Assembly: GCA_028696495.1 (NCBI GenBank)
Contig: JAQVGY010000044.1
Coordinates: 1-6,920 of the forward strand
DNA length: 6,920 nucleotides
Direction: 5' to 3'
Origin: Atribacterota bacterium
Lineage (GTDB): Bacteria; Atribacterota; Phoenicimicrobiia; Phoenicimicrobiales; Stramentimicrobiaceae
Shown one piece after another: positions 1 to 5,930 of this stretch (positions are counted from its first letter, which is position 1; each line of letters opens with the position of its first letter). The translations under genes were made by a program, and so were the position numbers. The notes beneath the pieces were generated by a model. The model was not told the origin of the DNA, ran no database searches, and saw only the letters and a program-made list of their open reading frames with translations.

Positions 1-6
1 ACTTAT

Positions 7-618
7 ATGCCTGCCCAAAAGAAAAAAAATTGTTCTTATAAAATAGATGGTTTGCCTGAGAAAATTTCTCTTTTTAAAATCTTCTGGACCTTTTTTCGGG
101 TTGGGCTATTTACTTTTGGCGGAGGCCTGGCTATGGGTACAGTAATAAGATATGAATTGGTTTCTAAAAATGAATGGGTTACCGATGATGAGTTTATGTC
201 AGAATTTGCCACTGCCACTGTTGTCCCTGGCTCTATTGCAGTTAATATTGCCTATTTACAGGGCTGTCGTTTTCGAGGAAAGATAGGAGCAGCTACTGCA
301 GTTAGTGGCACAATCCTACCTTCCTTTATTACCATACTTGCTATTGTCTATTTTGGATTACCTTATTTCAATCATCCTAAAGTTGTCGCTTTTTTTAGAG
401 GAAGTTCGCTGGCAGTAGCAGGTCAGCTTCTATTTACTGGATTCATTTTTGGCAAAAAACTTCTGGTGAAGTGGCGAAATATTATTATATGTTTAATAAG
501 TCTGTTTATGGCAGCTGTGGTAGGCTTGCATCCTATCTGGTCTTTAATAACTGCGGCTGTACTCGGTTATCTCCTCTTAAGCAAAAATAACCATACCTCT
601 GTTGACCCTGATTGTTGA
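7..618 (+). CDS. chrA: Chromate transporter (CHR family), first half-size subunit
   Basis: This is an integral membrane protein of the CHR/ChrA family, which moves chromate and perhaps related oxyanions across the inner membrane. At 203 aa it is a one-domain, short-chain member; long ChrA proteins are about 400 aa and carry two such domains. The family signature is visible: FTFGGG at residues 35-40, then a conserved RYELV at 48-52 and W57. A second conserved loop, VPGSIAVN, lies at 73-80, with PGS where most members read PGP. Hydrophobic segments follow at about 93-120, 133-150 and 158-191. The start at 7 is tentative, because only 6 bases lie upstream, no ribosome site can be seen and the frame stays open to the window edge. 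It lies 40 nt before a second half-size ChrA, the usual arrangement for a hetero-oligomeric pair. The family call is firm; the substrate in this organism is inferred. Confidence 0.88.
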   Translation: MPAQKKKNCSYKIDGLPEKISLFKIFWTFFRVGLFTFGGGLAMGTVIRYELVSKNEWVTDDEFMSEFATATVVPGSIAVNIAYLQGCRFRGKIGAATAVSGTILPSFITILAIVYFGLPYFNHPKVVAFFRGSSLAVAGQLLFTGFIFGKKLLVKWRNIIICLISLFMAAVVGLHPIWSLITAAVLGYLLLSKNNHTSVDPDC

Positions 619-645
619 TTAAGTTTTAAATAAAGTAGATTATGT

Positions 646-650
646 GGTGA
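646..650 (+). promoter_or_regulatory. Shine-Dalgarno deciding the start of the second chrA
   Basis: GGTGA lies 8 nt before ATG 659 and matches the 3' part of the AGGAGGTGA consensus. It supports ATG 659 over the overlapping GTG at 644. Confidence 0.6.
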
Positions 651-658
651 TTGTTTCA

Positions 659-1186
659 ATGAAAATTGTAATTGACCTTATTAAAAGTTTTATGATCATT
701 GGCTTGAGTGCATGTGGAGGGGGATTGGTTACCATTCCCCTTATCCAACATGAGATGGTTAATGTCAGACATTGGCTGGTTTCTAATGATATTGCAAAAA
801 TCCTGTCAATTGCACAGATGACTCCGGGTCCCATAGCAATCAATGCCGCTACTTTTGTCGGTTTTAAAATTGCCGGTATCATAGGTTCAGTTATGGCAAC
901 TCTGGCGGTTATCTTTCCTTCTCTTGTCATCCTGACAGCTGTTTCGTCTTTTTTAAAAAATATTAAACATAACGAAGTTGCTATTAAGATCAACCAGGGT
1001 ATACAGGCAGGTGTTTTGAGTTTGATTCTTTTTGCAATCTGGTCTTTCGGTTCTACAGTTATTACCAGTACCCTTGATTTATTTATTACTATTGCAGCTT
1101 TTCTGATGTTGCTTTTCCTAAAAAATAAAGTGCATCCGGTATTTGTTATTGTGCTTTGCGGCATTGTGGGCTTAATTATTTACTAA
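659..1186 (+). CDS. chrA: Chromate transporter (CHR family), second half-size subunit
   Basis: This is the partner half-size CHR transporter, 175 aa. It shows the same domain plan as its upstream neighbour: a SACGGG glycine motif at residues 17-22, HEMV at 31-34, and the canonical TPGPIAINAATFVG at 55-68. Membrane segments lie at about 8-28, 71-98, 115-135 and 140-175. I chose ATG 659 because GGTGA at 646-650 sits 8 nt upstream as a Shine-Dalgarno; the alternative GTG at 644 would place that ribosome site inside the gene and adds only five residues. In two-gene CHR systems both halves are generally needed, with the two domains inserted in opposite topologies, so this protein probably assembles with the product at 7-618. 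The pair is likely one transcript ending at the hairpin at 1197-1215. Chromate resistance is the known role of the family; sulfate or another oxyanion remains possible. Confidence 0.88.
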   Translation: MKIVIDLIKSFMIIGLSACGGGLVTIPLIQHEMVNVRHWLVSNDIAKILSIAQMTPGPIAINAATFVGFKIAGIIGSVMATLAVIFPSLVILTAVSSFLKNIKHNEVAIKINQGIQAGVLSLILFAIWSFGSTVITSTLDLFITIAAFLMLLFLKNKVHPVFVIVLCGIVGLIIY

Positions 1187-1196
1187 AATGGAAAAT

Positions 1197-1219
1197 AGAG
1201 AAAGATTCTTTCCCTTTTT
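1197..1219. terminator. Bidirectional intrinsic terminator between convergent operons
   Basis: Arms 1197-1204 and 1208-1215 form a hairpin with a 3-nt loop. Read on the + strand, GAAAG pairs with CTTTC, with one A.C mismatch near the base, and a TTTTT run follows at 1215-1219. Read on the - strand the mismatch becomes a G.T pair, giving about 8 bp, followed by A then TTTT (1195-1192). The 69-bp gap between the convergent stop codons at 1186 and 1256 holds nothing else. The stem is short and A/T-rich, so efficiency is uncertain, but the location is what a shared terminator needs. Confidence 0.55.
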
Positions 1220-1255
1220 AATTATTTAACAGGTTTTGTATTCTCTTCTCTTATC

Positions 1256-2035
1256 TTATCTTCTTTCAACCATTACTGCTTTTTTAATCATAGAATTCTG
1301 GATATGGTGTATTCCTCCAGACAGAGAAATCTTTTTAAATAAATCAGTCTTTAAGCTGCTATCCCACCATGAACCAGCCAAAACTGAAACATTTGTCTCA
1401 AGAAATGCTTTAGGATACATTGGCGTTGACGCCCCAACTATAACAATGTCTCTGGCACCTGAACAAACCTGTAACAAATTATCGATAGTATGGTTTATAC
1501 AGGTAGTTCCGCTAATGATTACAACATTACAATCGGGCAGCAGCTCTTCTTGCTTTTCCATCGGCTTAATATAATCAATTTTTTCTACATTATTCAGAGA
1601 GATGCCCTCATCAAATATAATTAATTCCTTTGCTCTTTCAGCAAATTTTTTCGCCACCGGAGGGATAAACCCTATCATCCCTACTATATCATCAGGTCTC
1701 ACTTCCAGGCCAAAATATGCTTCATTCTTCTCTACATCCCGCAGATTCAACTGACGAGACCCTGCCGTAATAACAGCCATCCCCACCCCTCTTTGAGCGT
1801 CATCTGAACCAATTCGGGCTAATTGAGCAATTTCATAAGCATTAGCACCAATTATCTCTTGAGCAAAACCAAATACAGAACATCCGGGGGGTAGATGTTC
1901 CCGCAATGTATAGGCAAGGCCTATATCATTATTGTTTAGTTCGACACAAATCAAAGATAAGCCAATAACTGCATCTTTTATCCTTCTCTCCACCAGGTAT
2001 GGTTTTGCTTCTTTTAAAACTGAGTCAATTAACAT
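1256..2035 (-). CDS. DUF4213/DUF364 protein, putative heavy-metal chelation family
   Basis: This 259-aa soluble protein belongs to the DUF364 (putative heavy-metal chelation) family, with a small N-terminal DUF4213 domain (about residues 1-85) and a Rossmann-like C-terminal domain (about 90-255). Seen here are VGMIGFIPP at 118-126, ISGTTCINHTID at 174-185, GASTPMYP at 201-208 and GIHHI at 241-245. These are the conserved glycine-rich and threonine/asparagine loops of the family. The reaction is unknown; the chelation role was proposed from the structure and gene context of a Desulfitobacterium homologue. The start is ATG 2035, not the upstream in-frame ATG at 2110, because AAGGATGTGA (2049-2040) is a near-perfect ribosome site 4 nt before it and the longer form would overlap the ATPase gene by 71 bp. 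It is the last gene of the transporter operon, so it is expected to handle the imported metal or oxyanion. No signal peptide is visible, so it is cytoplasmic. Confidence 0.85.
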   Translation of the reverse strand: MLIDSVLKEAKPYLVERRIKDAVIGLSLICVELNNNDIGLAYTLREHLPPGCSVFGFAQEIIGANAYEIAQLARIGSDDAQRGVGMAVITAGSRQLNLRDVEKNEAYFGLEVRPDDIVGMIGFIPPVAKKFAERAKELIIFDEGISLNNVEKIDYIKPMEKQEELLPDCNVVIISGTTCINHTIDNLLQVCSGARDIVIVGASTPMYPKAFLETNVSVLAGSWWDSSLKTDLFKKISLSGGIHHIQNSMIKKAVMVERR

Positions 2036-2039
2036 AAAA

Positions 2040-2049
2040 TCACATCCTT
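2040..2049 (-). promoter_or_regulatory. Shine-Dalgarno of the DUF364 gene, overlapping the ATPase stop codon
   Basis: AAGGATGTGA differs from AAGGAGGTGA at one base and sits 4 nt before ATG 2035. Its last three bases are the TGA stop (2042-2040) of the ATPase gene. This implies translational coupling and fixes the DUF364 start. Confidence 0.75.
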
Positions 2050-2837
2050 GTAATTGTTTTTGGAATTTTTGGAGCAATACAAACTCTTCTTTGAACTTTT
2101 TCCACATCACATATCTGAATATTCACACCATATATAGCTTTTAACAAATCATCGGTGAGAACTTCGTCCCAATTCCCAAAATGAAACTGACCCTCCCGGT
2201 CAAAAACTGCGACCTTACTTTTCAGCAATAGAACTTGATCTGGATTATGGGTAGTTAAAACAATCCCATAACCCTGTTCAGACATTTCCTTGATAATACC
2301 CAACACTTTTAATTGGTTACCATAATCGAGATGTGCTGTTGGTTCATCCATTAAAACAATCTGTACTTTTTGGGTAATAACTCTGGCTATTGAGACTTGC
2401 TGTAATTCGCCAGAGCTTATTTTAGAATATGGCTTCCTCTTTAAGTATTCTATTCCCATTTTTTGCAAAGAATCTTCTGCTAAACGATAATGTTCTTCTT
2501 TCGGTTTTTCAAATATACCCAGCCAGGGAGCCAGCCCTGTTACCACATAATCAAGAACATCATAATCAAAAGAAGGGAAAATTGTCTGGGGCACATAACC
2601 GATAATTCGAGCAATATCACGATGTCCCATTGTCATAATATCCTGGCCATTAATTAATATTTTGCCACTTGTAGGTATTCTTATTTTTGCTAAACAAGAC
2701 AGAAGTGTTGTTTTACCAATTCCATTGGGACCTAAAATACTTATTATTTCACCAGAATCTATACTCAAATTGATATTACTAAATATCTCATTAAGCCCAT
2801 CATAAGAAAAACCTACCTGTTCTACTTTTATCTGCAT
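2040..2837 (-). CDS. ABC transporter ATP-binding protein, FecE/BtuD-type
   Basis: This cytoplasmic nucleotide-binding subunit (265 aa) powers the FecCD-type importer encoded just upstream. All ATPase motifs are intact: Walker A GPNGIGKTT at residues 36-44, the Q-loop glutamine at 84 (YVPQ), the ABC signature ISSGELQQ at 140-147 (Ser replaces the first Gly of the usual LSGGE core), Walker B IVLMDE at 160-165, the D-loop AHLD at 168-171, and the switch histidine H197 in TTHN. The segment VVTGLAPWLGIF at 98-109 is typical of iron-siderophore, cobalamin and Mol-type importers. About 65 residues follow the H-loop, longer than the minimal fold but normal for this class. The start is ATG 2837, because TAGGAG (2850-2845) lies 7 nt upstream; the in-frame ATG at 2888 would overlap the permease gene. 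TAGGAG also contains the permease stop codon, so the genes are coupled. Substrate cannot be read from this subunit. Confidence 0.93.
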   Translation of the reverse strand: MQIKVEQVGFSYDGLNEIFSNINLSIDSGEIISILGPNGIGKTTLLSCLAKIRIPTSGKILINGQDIMTMGHRDIARIIGYVPQTIFPSFDYDVLDYVVTGLAPWLGIFEKPKEEHYRLAEDSLQKMGIEYLKRKPYSKISSGELQQVSIARVITQKVQIVLMDEPTAHLDYGNQLKVLGIIKEMSEQGYGIVLTTHNPDQVLLLKSKVAVFDREGQFHFGNWDEVLTDDLLKAIYGVNIQICDVEKVQRRVCIAPKIPKTITRM

Positions 2838-2844
2838 CAACAAT

Positions 2845-2850
2845 CTCCTA
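2845..2850 (-). promoter_or_regulatory. Shine-Dalgarno of the ATPase gene, containing the permease stop codon
   Basis: TAGGAG lies 7 nt before ATG 2837. Its TAG (2850-2848) is the stop codon of the permease. It decides the ATPase start and indicates translational coupling. Confidence 0.75.
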
Positions 2851-3858
2851 TTCGGCAAGGGTTCTCTGTCTATATAGCAGGTATGCAAACAGTGGAGCCC
2901 CTACAAAACCGGTCAGTATAGAGAGTGGTATCTCTACATTAGAAATAGTTCGGGCAAGAGTATCAATTACCAGCATGAATAATGCACCCATAACCACGGT
3001 AGTTGGTATTAATTTGGTATGGTCTGTACCAACTAAGATACGTCCTAAGTGGGGAATTACCAGGCCAACCCAACCGATAGTGCCACTAACTGAAACTGCA
3101 CTGGCGGTTAGCAGACTGGCACAGATAATAACAATTCCTCTAATCTGATTAATATTAATTCCAAGTGATTTTGCCTCTAAATCACCAAATGATAAAATAT
3201 TAATTCTCCATGAAAGGAGTAATAATATTATGGTACACACCACGAAAACCGGGCTGATGGCTATTATCTCTCTACCCAGTACTTTAGCCATACTGCCCAT
3301 CTGCCAGAAAACTATAGATGCCAGTTCTGTCTGCTCTTCGGCAATGAACTTCATTATTGCCAAAATTGAGCATAAAAATCCACTAACTATAATACCAGAA
3401 AGTACCAGCATCATATTATTTCTATTTTTAAATAATTTGGGAATTGAAGTACTTAAATATACAGCAAATAAGCCACCTATAAAAGCCATTAGCTGCCTTT
3501 GTGCAAGAGATGCTCCCAGCATAATGGCAAGGGCTGCACCAACCGAGGCACCGGAAGAAACCCCAAGTAAATCCGGTGAAATCAATGGATTTTTAAAAAC
3601 GCCCTGATAAACAGCACCTGAGAGTGAAAGCATAGCACCGACTAAAATCGAAACCACAATTCTTGGCATTCTAACATAAAAGATGATGCTTTCCATAACT
3701 GAATCACCAGTCCGGCTAAAACCCACTTTGGATAAAAATACATTCAATACATCTATGGGATTATTACTGTAACGCCCCAGACTGAGCGATACAAAAAAAC
3801 TTATAAATAAAAGTATAGACAACAGCATAAGCTGTTGTCTATATCTGGAATTATTCAT
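2848..3858 (-). CDS. ABC transporter permease, FecCD (BtuC) family
   Basis: This inner-membrane permease (336 aa, the normal length, expected to have about 10 helices as in BtuC) forms the channel of a type II importer, presumably as a homodimer. Family motifs are seen in order: RMPR at residues 63-66, GAMLSLSGAVYQGVFKNPL at 74-92 leading into the LLGVSSGAS loop at 97-105, FWQMGSM at 184-190, GTIGWVGLVIPHLGR at 259-273, and EIPLSILTGFVGAPLFAYLL at 309-328. The GTIGWVGLVIPH region contains the coupling helix contacted by the ATPase. ATG 3858 is preceded by GAAAGG (3870-3865) at 6 nt. The gene begins 30 nt after the binding-protein gene and ends 10 nt before the ATPase start. The family carries iron-siderophores, haem, cobalamin and, in the MolABC branch of Haemophilus, molybdate/tungstate. 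The leader points to the last of these, but this protein alone cannot tell. Confidence 0.94.
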   Translation of the reverse strand: MNNSRYRQQLMLLSILLFISFFVSLSLGRYSNNPIDVLNVFLSKVGFSRTGDSVMESIIFYVRMPRIVVSILVGAMLSLSGAVYQGVFKNPLISPDLLGVSSGASVGAALAIMLGASLAQRQLMAFIGGLFAVYLSTSIPKLFKNRNNMMLVLSGIIVSGFLCSILAIMKFIAEEQTELASIVFWQMGSMAKVLGREIIAISPVFVVCTIILLLLSWRINILSFGDLEAKSLGININQIRGIVIICASLLTASAVSVSGTIGWVGLVIPHLGRILVGTDHTKLIPTTVVMGALFMLVIDTLARTISNVEIPLSILTGFVGAPLFAYLLYRQRTLAE

Positions 3859-3888
3859 GACATGCCTTTCAAAAAAAGAAACACCAGA

Positions 3889-4914
3889 CTATCTAACGAT
3901 ACCCAGTTGTTCGGCGCTAAAAGTAATACCATAAACTAAATTGTAGAATTCATCAACATCTTCCATAATCTCGTTAAGGGTGTACAAATCTGGATGGAGA
4001 TTATGTGTCGCCCAGGCAATACCAAGTGCCAGCGCTGCAGTTGGCTGATCCCAGGGTTCTATCAATGATGGAAAAGCGTAGACTTCCTTATTTTGTATAG
4101 CCTTAATACTGCTCCAACTGGGGTTATTGATTAAATCTTCATCAGTATAGCTGGCATAAGCAGGATACCAGATAACATCAGGATTCCAATTGATTATCTG
4201 TTCAATATTTACCTCAATAAAATCTCCAGTTCCTTCCACACCAGAAACTGCATTTTTACCACCAGCAATATCAATCAATTGAGTTTGAATCATGGCAGCA
4301 GGAGCAACAGAAAGTGCAGAACTACCACCCAAGAATAAGACTTTTTTCTTTTCAGTTACAGTTGAAGAAATTTTTTGGGCATTTTCAATACGATTATCTA
4401 AATAACTCAAAATCATATTTGCTCTATCGGTAGCCCCCAATGCTTTACCTAACAGTGTAAGACTCTGCCTGATGGTATCAAAGCTTTCCTCATTGGGCAG
4501 AGCTACTATAACATTCATACCCACTTTCTCAAACTGTTCTACCTGGTCTTTAAAACGCTCAGGAATAATTGCTAAATCAGCTCCAGTTGCCAGGACAGCT
4601 TCAAAATTAATGTTTCCACCTTTGCCAATCTGCACCAGCCCATCAAAATCATCCATTACTGCCTCATAAAGCCCTCTGGACATTTCTTTATTACCAAACC
4701 CGGCAATATATTTTTCTCCACCACCCAGGACTACAGCAGCGTTCAAAGTAGGATTATGGGTACCTACTACCTTTGTTGCCGGCTTTTCCAGCACCACTTC
4801 TCTGCCAATTACATCAACAAGAACAATCTCTTCACTTAAGACAGACAGGCTTGATAGGATAAGAATCGCTGTTAGTATTACCAGTAGATATAAAAACCTT
4901 CCTTTTTTAAACAT
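3889..4914 (-). CDS. Periplasmic substrate-binding protein of a FecCD-type importer (BtuF/FepB/MolA fold)
   Basis: This 341-aa class III binding protein delivers its ligand to the permease encoded downstream. It begins with a classical signal peptide: FKKGR, a hydrophobic core at residues 7-26, and probable cleavage after VLS at about residue 27. There is no lipobox cysteine, so it should be free in a periplasm rather than lipid-anchored. The N-lobe starts with VDVIGREVVLEKPATKVVG (33-51), standard for the family. Further marks are GGNINFEAVLATGADLAI (99-116), which opens the ligand cleft, and EPWDQPTAALALGIAW (286-301) before the C-terminal helix EFYNLVYG (322-329). ATG 4914 has an excellent ribosome site, AAAGGAGGAG (4931-4922), 7 nt upstream. 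It is the first gene behind the structured leader. No cluster of His/Tyr/Arg iron ligands is obvious; substrate is inferred from the leader as molybdate/tungstate or a metal chelate. Confidence 0.92.
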   Translation of the reverse strand: MFKKGRFLYLLVILTAILILSSLSVLSEEIVLVDVIGREVVLEKPATKVVGTHNPTLNAAVVLGGGEKYIAGFGNKEMSRGLYEAVMDDFDGLVQIGKGGNINFEAVLATGADLAIIPERFKDQVEQFEKVGMNVIVALPNEESFDTIRQSLTLLGKALGATDRANMILSYLDNRIENAQKISSTVTEKKKVLFLGGSSALSVAPAAMIQTQLIDIAGGKNAVSGVEGTGDFIEVNIEQIINWNPDVIWYPAYASYTDEDLINNPSWSSIKAIQNKEVYAFPSLIEPWDQPTAALALGIAWATHNLHPDLYTLNEIMEDVDEFYNLVYGITFSAEQLGIVR

Positions 4915-4940
4915 ATAAAAACTCCTCCTTTTTAATAAAT

Positions 4941-4966
4941 AAAAAAAGTAACGTTCCCGTTACTTT
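4941..4966 (-). terminator. Intrinsic terminator in the operon leader (riboswitch expression platform)
   Basis: Read on the - strand, AAAGTAACG (4966-4958) and CGTTACTTT (4953-4945) form a perfect 9-bp stem closed by a GGAA loop. The T's of the 3' arm continue into TTTT (4944-4941), then ATTTATT. It lies 10 nt upstream of the Shine-Dalgarno of the binding-protein gene and downstream of the aptamer-like fold. It therefore terminates before any gene is read, the hallmark of transcriptional attenuation. Its 5' arm is complementary to an aptamer strand at 5076-5071, which offers an antiterminator. Confidence 0.88.
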
Positions 4967-4994
4967 GATTTTTGATGATTCCTTTATTTTTTTT

Positions 4995-5086
4995 CATCCT
5001 TTCCAAGCACGGGTGGCACACTCGTTTCCTCATGTACCAACAGGCTGTTACCCATAGGCGAACCCTTAGCAGTAACAACTCGGATG
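4995..5086 (-). promoter_or_regulatory. Riboswitch aptamer in the leader; candidate Moco/Tuco (molybdenum/tungsten cofactor) class
   Basis: This is a structured RNA element in the leader of the transporter operon. Helices seen by hand: closing helix CATCC (5086-5082) with GGATG (4999-4995), continued by GAG (5081-5079) with CTT (5007-5005) across a GGAAA bulge (5004-5000); an arm pairing 5078-5071 with 5052-5045, holding a small G/C hairpin around TTCG (5063-5060); and an arm GGTACA (5038-5033) with TGTGCC (5020-5015), capped by a GAAA tetraloop (5028-5025) over tandem G.A pairs. The bases GCCACCCGTGC (5017-5007) lead back to the closing helix. This compact multi-helix fold, followed by a terminator, is a riboswitch layout. 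The CCGAG ... GAAA-capped arm ... GGAAAGG pattern recalls the Moco RNA motif. Class assignment is from memory and not confirmed; cobalamin, FMN, TPP and SAM-I signatures are absent. Confidence 0.6.
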
Positions 5087-5087
5087 T

Positions 5088-5102
5088 GGTAATTTTTTTA
5101 CC
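5088..5102 (-). other. Small hairpin at the probable 5' end of the leader RNA
   Basis: On the - strand GGTAA (5102-5098) and TTACC (5092-5088) flank a five-A loop, giving a 5-bp hairpin. It begins right where transcription from the upstream promoter should start, so it may cap the 5' end of the leader. Its significance is uncertain. Confidence 0.45.
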
Positions 5103-5108
5103 AATGAA

Positions 5109-5137
5109 AATATAACATCAATTCATTAGCTTGTCAA
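5109..5137 (-). promoter_or_regulatory. Sigma-70/sigma-A promoter of the transporter operon
   Basis: A perfect -35 box TTGACA (5137-5132), exactly 17 nt of spacer and -10 box TATATT (5114-5109) lie on the - strand. The predicted start is near 5102. It drives a leader of about 190 nt before ATG 4914. A near-consensus promoter followed by a leader terminator suggests that control is exerted mainly on the RNA, though operators cannot be excluded. Confidence 0.82.
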
Positions 5138-5217
5138 CCTATAAAGTCCTTAGCTATTGAAATCTGTAAGAGGCAAAACAAGTTATCTGTCATATCTTTT
5201 TAGCAAAAGCTTATTTT

Positions 5218-5240
5218 AAAAATGAAGTCAATTAGACCTT
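5218..5240 (-). terminator. Possible weak terminator after the acyltransferase gene
   Basis: On the - strand AAGGTC (5240-5235) and GACTT (5229-5225) pair with one bulged base around a 5-nt loop. CA and then TTTTT (5222-5218) follow. It lies 13 nt after the acyltransferase stop codon. The stem is short, so this is only a candidate. The remaining sequence between the acyltransferase gene and the promoter at 5137 shows nothing else. Confidence 0.3.
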
Positions 5241-5253
5241 TTTATTTATAATG

Positions 5254-5928
5254 TTATTCTGGTAGGTATTTAATATATTTTTCTGAAATGATATCTATAT
5301 TTTTATAGGCACCGCGATATGGCTCCGGCAGCATTGAAGCTATACGAGTCATAATCTGTTCATTCATCTCCTGTTGAATATTTTTACCAATCTTTGAATT
5401 GCCTTTCAGCATAAAAGGAGTCCCAATTTTAAAAGTGACCGGTGTCCTTTTAAACCTTTTAAAATTATACCAAAACTTTTCTGAACCATAATGTGCCATC
5501 AACAAAATAGGTATTTGATAATGCAGGGCTAAAAAAACTGTACCTAAATGCCCTTTCCCCAATACCCCGGTTTCGCTTCTGGTTCCTTCAGGGGCAATAC
5601 AGATAATACTCTTATCCTTAATAGCTTTTTCTATTTCTCTGAAGGTTGATACTTTTGGTTTTTCTCTATCAACTGGAATGCCTCCCCAGGCATTGGAAAG
5701 TATTCTATAAAACCAATTATCCCAATTTTCTTTCTTTACCATAGCTACAACATTACGGGGTTGCAGAAGCAGATAGATTAGCGGTACTTCCAAAAAATTA
5801 ATATGATTGAAGACGAACAGCAAAGGCCCTTCTCGCGGGATAGATTCTGGTTTATCAATTTCTACCTTACAAAGTATTTTTAATATTAATCTTATGACAA
5901 AGGTTATAAATTTTTCTATTGGATTCAT
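5254..5928 (-). CDS. plsC: PlsC-type lysophosphatidic acid acyltransferase with an HX4E motif
   Basis: This is a membrane-associated glycerophospholipid acyltransferase (224 aa, usual for PlsC). The family transfers an acyl chain to 1-acyl-glycerol-3-phosphate, giving phosphatidic acid. A hydrophobic N-terminal segment (residues 7-20) probably anchors it. Motif I is NHINFLE (41-47), so the catalytic histidine H42 is followed by Glu47 where almost all members have Asp. Motif II is GGIPVDR (82-88), motif III is APEGTRS (112-118), and motif IV is the hydrophobic IPILLM (139-144). All motifs except the Asp are intact, so the protein is probably active, but a different acyl acceptor is possible. 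The start at ATG 5928 lies 2 nt after the stop of the lipid kinase gene with only a weak A/G-rich ribosome site, suggesting translational coupling. The gene pair makes a small phospholipid operon unrelated to the transporter operon downstream. Confidence 0.88.
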   Translation of the reverse strand: MNPIEKFITFVIRLILKILCKVEIDKPESIPREGPLLFVFNHINFLEVPLIYLLLQPRNVVAMVKKENWDNWFYRILSNAWGGIPVDREKPKVSTFREIEKAIKDKSIICIAPEGTRSETGVLGKGHLGTVFLALHYQIPILLMAHYGSEKFWYNFKRFKRTPVTFKIGTPFMLKGNSKIGKNIQQEMNEQIMTRIASMLPEPYRGAYKNIDIISEKYIKYLPE

Positions 5929-5930
5929 TT

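Noticed and set aside
640..1164. 174-aa open frame on the - strand opposite the second chrA
   Set aside because: It lies antisense over an unmistakable CHR-family gene, has no recognisable domain, and its apparent length follows from the codon pattern of the real gene.
1236..1574. 112-aa open frame on the + strand
   Set aside because: It lies across the convergent gap and antisense to the DUF364 gene, with no clear ribosome site and no family resemblance.
2036..2110. Longer N-terminus for the DUF364 protein (start at 2110)
   Set aside because: It would overlap the ATPase gene by 71 bp, while ATG 2035 has a near-perfect Shine-Dalgarno and begins where the family normally begins.
2838..2888. 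Longer N-terminus for the ATPase (start at 2888)
   Set aside because: The extra 17 residues overlap the permease gene and lie outside the ABC fold; TAGGAG before ATG 2837 supports the shorter form.
3230..3607. 125-aa open frame on the + strand
   Set aside because: It is antisense to the conserved middle of the FecCD permease; treated as a shadow.
4995..5102. Cobalamin riboswitch, expected in front of a BtuFCD-like operon
   Set aside because: The conserved B12 box and the GCCACTG core are absent and the element is only about 90 nt, too short for a typical cobalamin aptamer.
5138..5217. Possible small gene or RNA between the acyltransferase gene and the importer promoter
   Set aside because: No open frame with a ribosome site and no stable hairpin beyond 3-4 bp could be found.
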